The notes beneath the pieces were generated by a model. It had not been told where the DNA came from and did no database searches. It saw only the letters and a list, made by a program, of their open reading frames with translations. A stretch of DNA of 43,334 nt, taken from positions 1-43,334 of the forward strand of contig CAMUHN010000021.1 in assembly GCA_947088675.1 (NCBI GenBank). The letters are read 5' to 3'. Every line of letters starts with the position of its first letter. The stretch's first letter is position 1. A program made the translations under genes and the position numbers. Shown here one piece after another: positions 1 through 7,041 of the stretch. This DNA comes from an uncultured Roseburia sp. Lineage in GTDB: Bacteria; Bacillota; Clostridia; Lachnospirales; Lachnospiraceae.

Positions 1-290
1 ACATCTAAGGCTCATGCCAATGGGCATTTCGCCAAGACGTACTAAGTTTCACGCCGAAAAACGCCAAAAACGGGCGTTTTTCATCTCGATATGAGTCGCA
101 GCGAAGCTGCGACATGGGGGTTAGTGTGAAAAATCAGCTCGATAGCTGATTTTATCACACGCGAATTTATTCGCGGTGGCTATATTGTGCCGAGAACGTC
201 ACAAATGAGCCCTGATCCGACAGAAGAAACTGCATTCGCAGATTTCTCCTGCGGTTCCTCGAACTAAACGTTCTCGGAATGGAGATTATT
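1..290 (+). promoter_or_regulatory. Hairpin-rich intergenic leader upstream of the DUF3737 gene
   Basis: No gene is visible here, but the stretch is dense in inverted repeats: ATGCC/GGCAT (14-27), a terminator-like stem AAAACGCC/GGCGTTTT (58-80), GTCGCAGC-GAA-GCTGCGAC (95-113), a long stem GTGTGA+AAAATCAGCT paired with AGCTGATTTT+TCACAC (124-160), and GCGAA-TTTA-TTCGC (161-174). The last element, 190-277, is closed by the 10-bp pair CCGAGAACGT/ACGTTCTCGG. It contains an imperfect 12-13 bp hairpin (221-251, loop ATTC) and a small hairpin GTTC-CTC-GAAC (254-264). It ends three bases before the GGAG ribosome binding site (281-284) of the next gene. A TATATT (181-186) could be a -10 box placing the start of transcription at the closing stem. 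This is seen in sequence; a cis-regulatory role is inferred, and I do not recognise a named riboswitch class. Confidence 0.5.
58..81. terminator. Probable intrinsic terminator, possibly bidirectional
   Basis: The perfect 8-bp stem AAAACGCC (58-65) / GGCGTTTT (73-80) has a 7-base loop and is followed by one more T on the plus strand. On the minus strand the stem is followed by TTTTT (complement of 57-61). It probably ends a gene that lies left of the window. Confidence 0.5.
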
Positions 291-1169
291 ATGACAATCA
301 TTGAAAATCAGTCATTTGACATGGAACGCGCGCTCTATGGAAGCGACCGCGTGCTGATCAGAAACTGCTCGTTTGACGGGCCCGCAGACGGTGAGAGCGC
401 ACTCAAAGAGTCAGATCATATTAAAATCGAGCATTGCTTTTTTAACCTGCGTTATCCATTCTGGCATGACAGAGAACTTATAATCCGCGATTCGGAAATG
501 ACAGCTCTCTGCAGAGCCGCGCTGTGGTATTCCGAACATATAGAAATTACAGACTGCAGACTGCACGGGATTAAAGCGCTGCGGGAGTGCAGCGATATCC
601 GGATTCAAAACTGCGACATTGTTTCACCGGAATTTGGCTGGTCCGCACGAGGGATACATATGGAAGATACCACGGCGGACAGCGAATATTTTATGATGCG
701 CTCGGAAAATCTGACTTTTAAAAACGTGACTTTTCAGGGCAAATACTCTTTCCAGTACATTAAAAATGCAACTTTTGAAAACTGTGTGTTAGACACGAAA
801 GACGCATTCTGGCACGGGGAAAATATTACTGTTAGAAACAGCGTATTAAATGGAGAATATCTGGCATGGTACTCCAGAGGACTGACGCTGCTTCACTGTA
901 AAATTACCGGAACGCAGCCGTTTTGCTATTGCAGAAATCTAAAGCTGATTGACTGCGAAATGACGGGCACGGATCTTGCTTTTGAAAAATCGGATGTAGA
1001 TGCGGTCATTACATCAAAGATTGACAGCGTTAAAAATCCTCTGTCCGGAAAGATTGTGGCCCCGGAAATCGGCGAACTGATTATGGATGACGCGAATGCA
1101 AAAGGCCAGGTGTCTGCAGCCCGAAATTCGCGGAGCTCAGACAGGATTGATTTCACAGACTTTTCATAG
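291..1169 (+). CDS. DUF3737 family right-handed beta-helix protein
   Basis: The protein is 292 residues with no signal peptide or membrane segment, so probably cytoplasmic. It consists of degenerate repeats of about 20 residues of the form (I/L)x(I/N)CxF/Lxx..., for example VLIRNCSFDG, IKIEHCFFN, LIIRDSEMTA, IEITDCRLHG, IRIQNCDIVS, LTFKNVTFQG and LKLIDCEMTG, interspersed with repeated W(H/Y)-containing turns (FWHDREL, LWYSEHI, FWHGENI, AWYSRGL). This pattern matches the DUF3737 family, predicted parallel beta-helices of unknown function and about this length. The start at 291 is preferred over an in-frame ATG at 279 because GGAG (281-284) overlaps the earlier start and sits 6 bases before 291. 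It lies 66 bases upstream of a two-component pair but need not share its role. Confidence 0.85.
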   Translation: MTIIENQSFDMERALYGSDRVLIRNCSFDGPADGESALKESDHIKIEHCFFNLRYPFWHDRELIIRDSEMTALCRAALWYSEHIEITDCRLHGIKALRECSDIRIQNCDIVSPEFGWSARGIHMEDTTADSEYFMMRSENLTFKNVTFQGKYSFQYIKNATFENCVLDTKDAFWHGENITVRNSVLNGEYLAWYSRGLTLLHCKITGTQPFCYCRNLKLIDCEMTGTDLAFEKSDVDAVITSKIDSVKNPLSGKIVAPEIGELIMDDANAKGQVSAARNSRSSDRIDFTDFS

Positions 1170-1235
1170 ATTTTTCAACCGAATTTAAATATTTTTGGTT
1201 ATCATAGATTTACTAAGAAAAAAGGCGGGTAGACA

Positions 1236-1907
1236 ATGAGGCTTTTATTAGCGGAGGACGAACGCTCACTGTCACGGGCAGTTTTGAAAATACTGCAGTC
1301 GGATCACTATGAGGCAGACGCTGTGGACAATGGAATCGACGCATTGGAGCATCTTAAATCCGGCAACTATGATGGCGCTGTGTTAGATATCATGATGCCA
1401 AAAATGGACGGGATTACTGTGTTAAAAGAGATAAGAAGCTCCGGCAGCAGGATCCCGGTTCTGCTTCTGACGGCAAAGACGGAGATTGACGACAGAGTGC
1501 TGGGACTTGACTGCGGTGCAAATGATTATCTGACGAAACCATTTGACACAAGGGAACTGCTGGCAAGAATACGTGCGATGACAAGAAATCAGGCAGCGGA
1601 CAGTAACAGACTTTACTGCGGCAATATCTGTCTGGATCGCAGTACGTTTGAGCTGTCATCGCCGAGCGGCTGTTTTCGTCTGACAAACAGGGAATTTCAA
1701 ATGCTGGAACTTATGATGACAAACTCCGGCCGACCGATTTTGGCGCAGCGGTTTTTTGAAAAGATCTGGGGAAATGATCAGGATGCGGAATTGGAAATTG
1801 TCTGGGTTTACATATCTTATCTTCGCAAAAAGCTGGACGCACTCCATGCTGACGTTGTGATCACCGCCGATGCAAAACGTAACTATACACTGCAAAACAG
1901 CGGATAA
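1236..1907 (+). CDS. OmpR/PhoB-type response regulator
   Basis: This 223-residue transcription factor has an N-terminal receiver domain (about residues 1-115) and a C-terminal winged-helix DNA-binding domain (about 128-220). The receiver shows the acidic pair in LLAEDE, the phospho-acceptor aspartate in VLDIMMPKMDG (D52) and the conserved lysine in LTKPFD. The effector domain has the family pattern LTNREFQMLELMM and VWVYISYLRKKLD. The adjacent kinase starts about 30 bases downstream, so the two form a co-transcribed two-component system. The signal and regulon cannot be read from the sequence; the upstream DUF3737 gene is a possible but unproven target. Confidence 0.93.
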   Translation: MRLLLAEDERSLSRAVLKILQSDHYEADAVDNGIDALEHLKSGNYDGAVLDIMMPKMDGITVLKEIRSSGSRIPVLLLTAKTEIDDRVLGLDCGANDYLTKPFDTRELLARIRAMTRNQAADSNRLYCGNICLDRSTFELSSPSGCFRLTNREFQMLELMMTNSGRPILAQRFFEKIWGNDQDAELEIVWVYISYLRKKLDALHADVVITADAKRNYTLQNSG

Positions 1908-1937
1908 AAGGGAAAGAGGCTACAGAAAGGTGTGGTT

Positions 1938-3203
1938 TTGGGTATGATTAGAAAACTGCAGATCAGATTTATCCTGTTGTCAATGTCTGCGCTATTGTTT
2001 GTGCTGATTTTGCTTATTACGGGTATCAACATTGTAAATTACAGAAATGTTCTTTCAAATGCAGATAAAATTCTGGAGCTGCTCGCTGACAATAACGGTG
2101 ATTTTCCGTTGGATCAGGAAAACGCTGAATTTGACCTGCCAGAGGATATGTCCCCGGAAGTTCCATACGAATCCAGATATTTTTATGTTACGTTAAACAA
2201 TGAAACTGTTTCTGCAATACAGACAGAAATCAACCATATCGCGTCGGTAGACTCTCTGGGCGCGGCCAACTATGCTGTGACTGCGATCAGAAACAACAGG
2301 CCCAAAGGGTTTGTCGCTGCCTACCGCTATATGATGCGCAGGCGATCTGACACAACATTAATTATTTTTTTGGACTGCGGCAGAAAACTTCTCTCTTTTG
2401 AATATTTTTTATATGCCAGTATCGTAATCTCGCTGGCAGGTTATTTTCTTGTGTTTTTGATTATCGTTTTTTTTTCCAATCGAATCATACGTCCCATCTC
2501 GGAAGCTTATGAGAAACAAAAGCGCTTTATTACAGACGCCGGACACGAGATCAAAACGCCTCTTACCATAATTACGGCAGATGCCGATATTCTGGAAATG
2601 GAGCATGGAAAAAGCGAATGGATTTCCGATATTAAAAAACAGGCAGGACATCTGACTGCACTGACGAATGATCTGATCTATCTGGCACGTCTGGAGGAAT
2701 CTAAAAAGACAATGATGATGGTCGAATTTCCTGTTTCAGACTTGGTAGCCGAAACGGCTGCGTCGTTTCAGGCCATTGCACAGACGCAGGGCAAAAAATT
2801 TGAGTGCGCTGTTTCTCCGGCGCTCTCCCTGTGCGGCAACGAAAAAGCAGTTGCACAGCTGACCAGTATTCTGTTGGACAATGCGCTCAAATATTCACCG
2901 GAGGGAGGCATTGTCTCTGTACGCCTGGAAAAATTAAATAAGTCGATACGCTTATCCGTTTCCAATACGGTAAAGGAGTCGGTAAAAAAAGAAGATTTAA
3001 ACAGACTGTTTGAGCGGTTTTACCGACCGGATGCCTCACGCAACTCAGGTACAGGCGGCTATGGCATCGGTCTGTCTGTCGCAAATGCGATCGTTCATTC
3101 CCATAATGGGAAAATACAGGCCAGTGCGCCGGACGGGAAATCGCTTTTGATCACTGCGACATTTCCAATGGTACAGTCGATGATGCAGTATATTACAAAA
3201 TGA
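1938..3203 (+). CDS. Membrane sensor histidine kinase
   Basis: This is the partner kinase of the upstream regulator. Transmembrane helix 1 lies near residues 10-32 and helix 2 near 156-180. Between them is an extracytoplasmic sensor region of about 125 residues with no recognisable domain. A short linker leads to a HisKA dimerisation domain with the phospho-acceptor histidine in DAGHEIKTPLT (about H203), then an HATPase domain with an N box (LLDNALKYS) and a G box (GGYGIGLSVANA). The start is uncertain. GTG 1932 is only one base from the AGAAAGG ribosome site (1924-1930), TTG 1938 has 7-base spacing, and ATG 1944 has 13-base spacing. About 420 residues, ordinary for the family. Confidence 0.9.
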   Translation: MGMIRKLQIRFILLSMSALLFVLILLITGINIVNYRNVLSNADKILELLADNNGDFPLDQENAEFDLPEDMSPEVPYESRYFYVTLNNETVSAIQTEINHIASVDSLGAANYAVTAIRNNRPKGFVAAYRYMMRRRSDTTLIIFLDCGRKLLSFEYFLYASIVISLAGYFLVFLIIVFFSNRIIRPISEAYEKQKRFITDAGHEIKTPLTIITADADILEMEHGKSEWISDIKKQAGHLTALTNDLIYLARLEESKKTMMMVEFPVSDLVAETAASFQAIAQTQGKKFECAVSPALSLCGNEKAVAQLTSILLDNALKYSPEGGIVSVRLEKLNKSIRLSVSNTVKESVKKEDLNRLFERFYRPDASRNSGTGGYGIGLSVANAIVHSHNGKIQASAPDGKSLLITATFPMVQSMMQYITK

Positions 3204-3282
3204 TGTAGTTCTTTATCTATGAGAAAATTTGGTGTTCCCGTAATAGAGGGAGTCATTCATTTAAATTCCGGAGGTATTTGCA

Positions 3283-3882
3283 TTGACATATGAAGATTTT
3301 TATGGATCCGCTCTGGCAGGACTGATAAAAGCAGAGGCACAGCTGCGAAAAATGATTTCCATTTATTCCGATGAGAATCCGGATCATGCAAAATCTGTGA
3401 TTTATTGCTGTTCCCGTCTGAAATCACCGGAGAGTATGATAGAGAAACTGAAAAAACGCGGGCTGCCGGTGAACAGGCAGGCCGCGCTTTCTCAGGTCTA
3501 CGATGCAGTCGGTATCCGGGTTGTCTGTTCGTTTGCGGAAGATGTCTATCAGGTTGCTGCATGGCTGAAAAGCAGAGCAGAGTTTCGTATCCTCGAAGAG
3601 AAGGATTATATTGCTTATCCAAAACCAAACGGGTATCGAAGCCTGCATCTGCTGCTTCAAATGTCAGAGGGGAACGTGAGCGGAATTTATGCCGAAATTC
3701 AGATTCGCACAATTGCCATTGATTTTTGGGCGGCGCTGGAACACCAGCTTAAGTATAAGAAAGACCTTCCACATGAAGCCATAATCCGGGAAGAATTAAA
3801 ACGATGTGCAGATGAAATTGCTTCGGTAGATCTCACAATGCAGACAATACGTGATATTTTAAAAGAAAGGGACTGTTGTTAA
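3283..3882 (+). CDS. Small alarmone synthetase (GTP pyrophosphokinase, RelA/SpoT domain)
   Basis: This 199-residue single-domain protein is expected to transfer pyrophosphate from ATP to GDP/GTP to make (p)ppGpp. Visible family features are YDAVGIRVVCSF (the family's D-x-x-G-x-R region), YIAYPKPNGYRSLHLLL (substrate loop) and AEIQIRTIAIDFWAALEHQ. There is no HD hydrolase, TGS or ACT domain, so it is a stand-alone synthetase like the YjbM/YwaC group rather than a long Rel protein. The start is TTG at 3283, supported by GGAGG (3270-3274) at 8-base spacing. It follows the kinase gene by 79 bases and may be stress-induced from its own promoter, though none is obvious. No toxin or antitoxin partner is evident beside it. 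Confidence 0.88.
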   Translation: MTYEDFYGSALAGLIKAEAQLRKMISIYSDENPDHAKSVIYCCSRLKSPESMIEKLKKRGLPVNRQAALSQVYDAVGIRVVCSFAEDVYQVAAWLKSRAEFRILEEKDYIAYPKPNGYRSLHLLLQMSEGNVSGIYAEIQIRTIAIDFWAALEHQLKYKKDLPHEAIIREELKRCADEIASVDLTMQTIRDILKERDCC

Positions 3883-4089
3883 ACCGGTGTTCCGTTCCTG
3901 ATTCTTAAGAATAATCCCAGGAACCGGGGGCGGTTTCAATTCGTGGCATTCCATGGCCAACTGTCTGTGGTTTAATGCCCGGTTAGCTGCAGGACGGCCA
4001 TTCCATTTCTTATAAAGTTCCACAATGGCCCGCGTTATTTCGGTATTGTTGTCTGGAAAATATTTCCGTTCGTATCGGGGGGTTGGTAT
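3859..4089 (-). pseudogene. Unrecognised open frame, possible remnant of a gene 3' end
   Basis: The minus strand is open for about 76 codons, reading from just after a TAG (4090-4092) to TAA (3859-3861). It contains protein-like sequence such as YERKYFPDNNTEITRAIVEL and KKWNGRPAANRAL. There is no ATG near its beginning and no ribosome site, and its end overlaps the 3' end of the alarmone synthetase gene by about 24 bases. A balanced amphipathic composition rather than random sequence suggests a decayed C-terminal fragment, possibly of a mobile-element or accessory gene. I cannot name the family. Confidence 0.35.
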
Positions 4090-4359
4090 CTAAAATAATA
4101 AGTTCTGTTCTGCTATCCCTTTCTTGCTGTTGGTTTCTATTTGTCCGCAATCTGTTCCCTGCTTAATTTTTTGATTGTCGTTAAAATCGGGTACATTGAT
4201 ATCACCTATACTGCCCGTTCCAGAAAAGGCCTTTTGCTGCGACCATTCTGGCGACTGCAAAAAAAGCATCTGCCTGTATGGAAAAGCCCGCAAAACAGCG
4301 GGCTTTCTGTTTGTGGTCTTATCGCTGTAAAACTCTGAAACAAAGGATATGATGCGCAA
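4090..4359 (-). pseudogene. Unrecognised minus-strand frame, possibly gene debris
   Basis: This 89-codon frame runs from ATG 4359 to a stop at 4090, in a different frame from the fragment ending at 4089. Its N-terminal part reads through a perfect terminator hairpin (4283-4306), so it is unlikely to be translated as one protein. The second half, from about FLQSPEWSQQ on, is hydrophilic and could be remnant coding sequence. There is no convincing ribosome binding site. Together with the neighbouring fragment it fills a 608-base gap (3883-4490) that holds no intact gene. Confidence 0.25.
4283..4306. terminator. Intrinsic terminator-like hairpin AAAGCCCGC/GCGGGCTTT
   Basis: A perfect 9-bp GC-rich stem (4283-4291 with 4298-4306) has the loop AAAACA and is followed by a T-rich tail TTTCTGTTTGTGG. 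It insulates the downstream NTPase cassette from upstream transcription, or ends transcription of the decayed genes around it. Confidence 0.7.
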
Positions 4360-4378
4360 TTCTGCTTTGTAATTTCGC

Positions 4379-4407
4379 TTGAAATATCAGCGGATATCTT
4401 TTATAAT
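4379..4407 (+). promoter_or_regulatory. Sigma-A type promoter of the membrane protein/NTPase cassette
   Basis: TTGAAA (4379-4384) and TATAAT (4402-4407) are separated by exactly 17 bases. Transcription would start near 4414, about 77 bases before the first gene of the cassette. Confidence 0.75.
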
Positions 4408-4426
4408 TTAATCAACTATTTTTGAA

Positions 4427-4452
4427 GTTTATTTTGCTCGGCAAAAATAAAC
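4427..4452 (+). promoter_or_regulatory. 5'-leader hairpin of the NTPase cassette
   Basis: GTTTATTTTGC (4427-4437) pairs with GCAAAAATAAAC (4441-4452) around a TCG triloop, giving an 11-bp stem with a single bulged A. It lies about 13 bases after the predicted transcription start and 38 bases before the start codon. It is AU-rich and lacks a T tail, so mRNA stabilisation or a protein-binding role is more likely than termination; this is inference. Confidence 0.5.
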
Positions 4453-4490
4453 CAGATCTGTCCGGATCAGGATAAACCGGGAGGTACTGC

Positions 4491-5120
4491 ATGAATCGGA
4501 AAAAAATTTACTTACTGGTTATGATAGCATTATTGATTATATTTATCTGCTGGCTTTTTGCCAGATTAAACGTTTATTCGGTCATTGCGTCTGCACTCGG
4601 TTTGTCAGAAAAGACGGAGGAGCGCATGCCATATACCATTATGCTGTTTGCGATCCTGATTGAAATTGGCGGTTATTTTCTGGCACATCTTACTGAACTG
4701 GCGGAACTGTACTTTAACAGAAAAGACCACAGAGAGGAAACGGCCTGCTGCATCAATATCAGAGTCCTGAATACCACAACGTTAAGAAAAGGGTATAAGC
4801 ATGGTCTGCCGGAGATAGTGATCGGAACCGGCGCTTCGTTTATTTATATTACCGCCTGCATAGAATGTGAAAATATGCATCAGGTCAATATGTGTACGAT
4901 CCGTGATAAAAATATAAAGACAGATTCCGGCTTTTACTTCAGGGTCTGTACGGAGAACGACAGTTTTGAGGATTCCTACACATTACCCATATCATACAAA
5001 GACGATTTCAGGAACCGGCGCTATAGCGGAACGCTTGGGCTGACATTAGTGGATGGGCAGCCGGGCGCCTATGTTAATATTGCAGTAAAACGAGTCCGAA
5101 AACAAAGGAGAACGAAATGA
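4491..5120 (+). CDS. Small two-helix membrane protein, first gene of NTPase cassette
   Basis: This 209-residue protein is not assigned to a known family. It has two strongly hydrophobic helices at about residues 5-25 and 48-68, separated by a short loop (RLNVYSVIASALGLSEKTEE). A soluble C-terminal domain of about 130 residues follows, predicted mostly beta from the alternating hydrophobic pattern (PEIVIGTGASFIYITACIE, YSGTLGLTLVDGQPG), and ends in a basic tail KRVRKQRRTK. GGGAGGT precedes the ATG at good spacing. Its stop overlaps the ATG of the first NTPase (ATGA, 5117-5120), which strongly implies translational coupling and a joint function. It is plausibly a membrane anchor or effector controlled by the NTPases; this is inference. 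Confidence 0.75.
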   Translation: MNRKKIYLLVMIALLIIFICWLFARLNVYSVIASALGLSEKTEERMPYTIMLFAILIEIGGYFLAHLTELAELYFNRKDHREETACCINIRVLNTTTLRKGYKHGLPEIVIGTGASFIYITACIECENMHQVNMCTIRDKNIKTDSGFYFRVCTENDSFEDSYTLPISYKDDFRNRRYSGTLGLTLVDGQPGAYVNIAVKRVRKQRRTK

Positions 5121-7030
5121 CAGAACATGTAATTAAAATTAATCAGGACTATCAGAGAGATTACCGGATTGGGCAAAGTGATTTGTATCATACATTTCAG
5201 AGGCAGTTTGATTATTTATTGGATACCAGGAAAACGGTGAAAACATCGCAGGAGTTTGAAGAAACGTATGTCAATGACGATGAATTTGAAGCGCAGATTG
5301 AAAACTTCCGCAACTCTGCGACAAGTCTGGCCAGATTCTGCACCGGATATACCGGTGTCGGAAAAACCACGGCAATACGGCATTGCTTTGGACTGGGGAT
5401 TGACAATGAGGCTCATACGAATCCGGCAAAGAAAGAACTGATTTTCCCTGTCTTTTTTCAAAGTGATACAATGGAAAATCCGCAGAATTTTGAACTGTAT
5501 CCCTGTATTTCCGCAGTCTGCAGCAAACTGGAGGACAAACACCGGGAACTTCGGGCTCTTTTAAAAAGCCAGGAGGGGAAAAAAGAATTTTTTGATTTTA
5601 TGCGTCGTTTTTCTCCCTATGCGCTGGAATATGTAGACCCGGTTGACGCCATGGATATGAGTGATGAGGAGTTGATACGCAAGAAGCTGCATGGCGCATA
5701 TAAACACCGTCCATTCGAATTTTTCGCAAGCCGGTTAAAATTTTATATTTCAAAAAATTATACGCATTATCAAAAGCTGATTATTATTCTGGACAATCTG
5801 GAAACCTTTCCGGAGGATTTCCAGAAAACCATCATAGGGAAGTTTTTAAAGCTGCAGAACTGTATGCAGAATACGCTTTATCCGGCAAATGGCGCATATG
5901 CCGTACATTTACTGATTTCAATCCGCCCGCACACAAACCGGAATTTAAATAACGACCGTACACTGGAAACGTTTCCTACAAATGAACCAACCATTACAAA
6001 AAAGAAATCCGCTGATCTTGCGCTTGTATTAAAAAAATGTTTTGATTACTGCAGCAGGCGCATTGCAGCCGATGTGACATCCACAGAAGCATATCAGCGA
6101 TTAATGGAACAAAACGCGTGCTTTCCGCAGGAATACGCAGACAGCATCCACAAACTGTGTTGTTTAAATACAAAAAACGCACTTGCCGCCTATGCCCGTA
6201 TTTTTGTAAACCGCTTTTGGGTACAGAATTCGATGGAACAGACAGGAAGAGATTTTGACAGCATCAGCGTCATGCGGGCGCTCGCCTGTAACGAGGAGGA
6301 GGTTTTCTGGGGCGACGCTAAAACGATTATTCCTGATATCCTCCTGACAAAACGGACAGAAGATTTAAGTATCTATTGCCTGCTGATGCTCAAATATTTT
6401 TATCGACAGAAAGGATTTGAAGATTATGGGATGAATGCGGCAAGTGTCAAAACAATCATAAAAGAATTAAACGATATCTTTGATCCCAAAATAACGGACA
6501 AATTTCTTTCCGCAGTCAGATTTCTGTATGCGCAGGGCGTCATCAACAAATCTACCGTATGTTTCGATGACATGAAAGCGCAGGATGCGGATGAGGCGCT
6601 CAGAGAAAACAGTAAATTATATATTTCGCCGAGAGGGAACGAACTCTATGACATGCTTGGGAGAGACAGCGTATATCTGGAAATGCTGCGTGAAAATGCA
6701 TGGCGTGATTATGAAAACAGAGCATTGTATTCCAGATTTTCCAGCCGGGTGCTGATGAATAACGCAAAACAAATCCAGATTTTCAAGGATCTGCTGGAAT
6801 ACATAGACTATCTGCGGGAGACGGAGGAGGATATTCTGATTACGGCAGGCAATGTCGCGAAACAGGAGGAATACAAAAAAATATTTGGCGATAAGCTGGC
6901 TGTAGAGAATCTTCTGGATGGCGTTGAAAATTCACTTAACTATTCCGGCATCATAAATCAGGACGATATGCGCCGGCTGTTAAGAGATGTCAGAGCAAAT
7001 ATAAGCGAAACTCAAAAAAAATTAGTATAG
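5117..7030 (+). CDS. P-loop NTPase A of a tandem paralogous pair
   Basis: This 637-residue protein has a Walker A motif GYTGVGKTT (residues 77-85) followed by IRHCFGLGI, and a Walker B LIIILDN with a following LETFPED (about 221-233). LLISIRPHTNR resembles a sensor region of AAA+/STAND-type ATPases. The C-terminal half contains ALACNEEEVFWGD (388-400), a helical segment, and a winged-helix-like unit ending YISPRGNELYDML (from 502), then a helical tail. No membrane segment or known sensor or effector domain is visible. It overlaps the membrane-protein gene by 4 bases and is followed 11 bases later by its paralogue. Walker B has Asn where the paralogue has Asp. The family is not recognised by name; ATP binding is confident and the role unknown. 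Confidence 0.8.
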   Translation: MTEHVIKINQDYQRDYRIGQSDLYHTFQRQFDYLLDTRKTVKTSQEFEETYVNDDEFEAQIENFRNSATSLARFCTGYTGVGKTTAIRHCFGLGIDNEAHTNPAKKELIFPVFFQSDTMENPQNFELYPCISAVCSKLEDKHRELRALLKSQEGKKEFFDFMRRFSPYALEYVDPVDAMDMSDEELIRKKLHGAYKHRPFEFFASRLKFYISKNYTHYQKLIIILDNLETFPEDFQKTIIGKFLKLQNCMQNTLYPANGAYAVHLLISIRPHTNRNLNNDRTLETFPTNEPTITKKKSADLALVLKKCFDYCSRRIAADVTSTEAYQRLMEQNACFPQEYADSIHKLCCLNTKNALAAYARIFVNRFWVQNSMEQTGRDFDSISVMRALACNEEEVFWGDAKTIIPDILLTKRTEDLSIYCLLMLKYFYRQKGFEDYGMNAASVKTIIKELNDIFDPKITDKFLSAVRFLYAQGVINKSTVCFDDMKAQDADEALRENSKLYISPRGNELYDMLGRDSVYLEMLRENAWRDYENRALYSRFSSRVLMNNAKQIQIFKDLLEYIDYLRETEEDILITAGNVAKQEEYKKIFGDKLAVENLLDGVENSLNYSGIINQDDMRRLLRDVRANISETQKKLV

Positions 7031-7041
7031 GAGACAAAAAT

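Noticed and set aside
190-277. Possible tRNA or tRNA-Sec-like gene (88 bases, closing stem, several arms)
   Set aside because: The closing stem is 10 bp, there is no CCA end, and the third arm GTTC-CTC-GAAC lacks a normal T loop. The position against a ribosome binding site suits a leader better.
3283-3882. Alarmone synthetase as a toxin (CapRel-like) of a defence module
   Set aside because: It is a plain stand-alone synthetase with no fused antitoxin domain or paired gene, and a terminator separates it from the NTPase cassette.
4141-4338. Plus-strand frame of 65 codons
   Set aside because: It reads through the terminator hairpin, has no ribosome site and shows no protein-like pattern.
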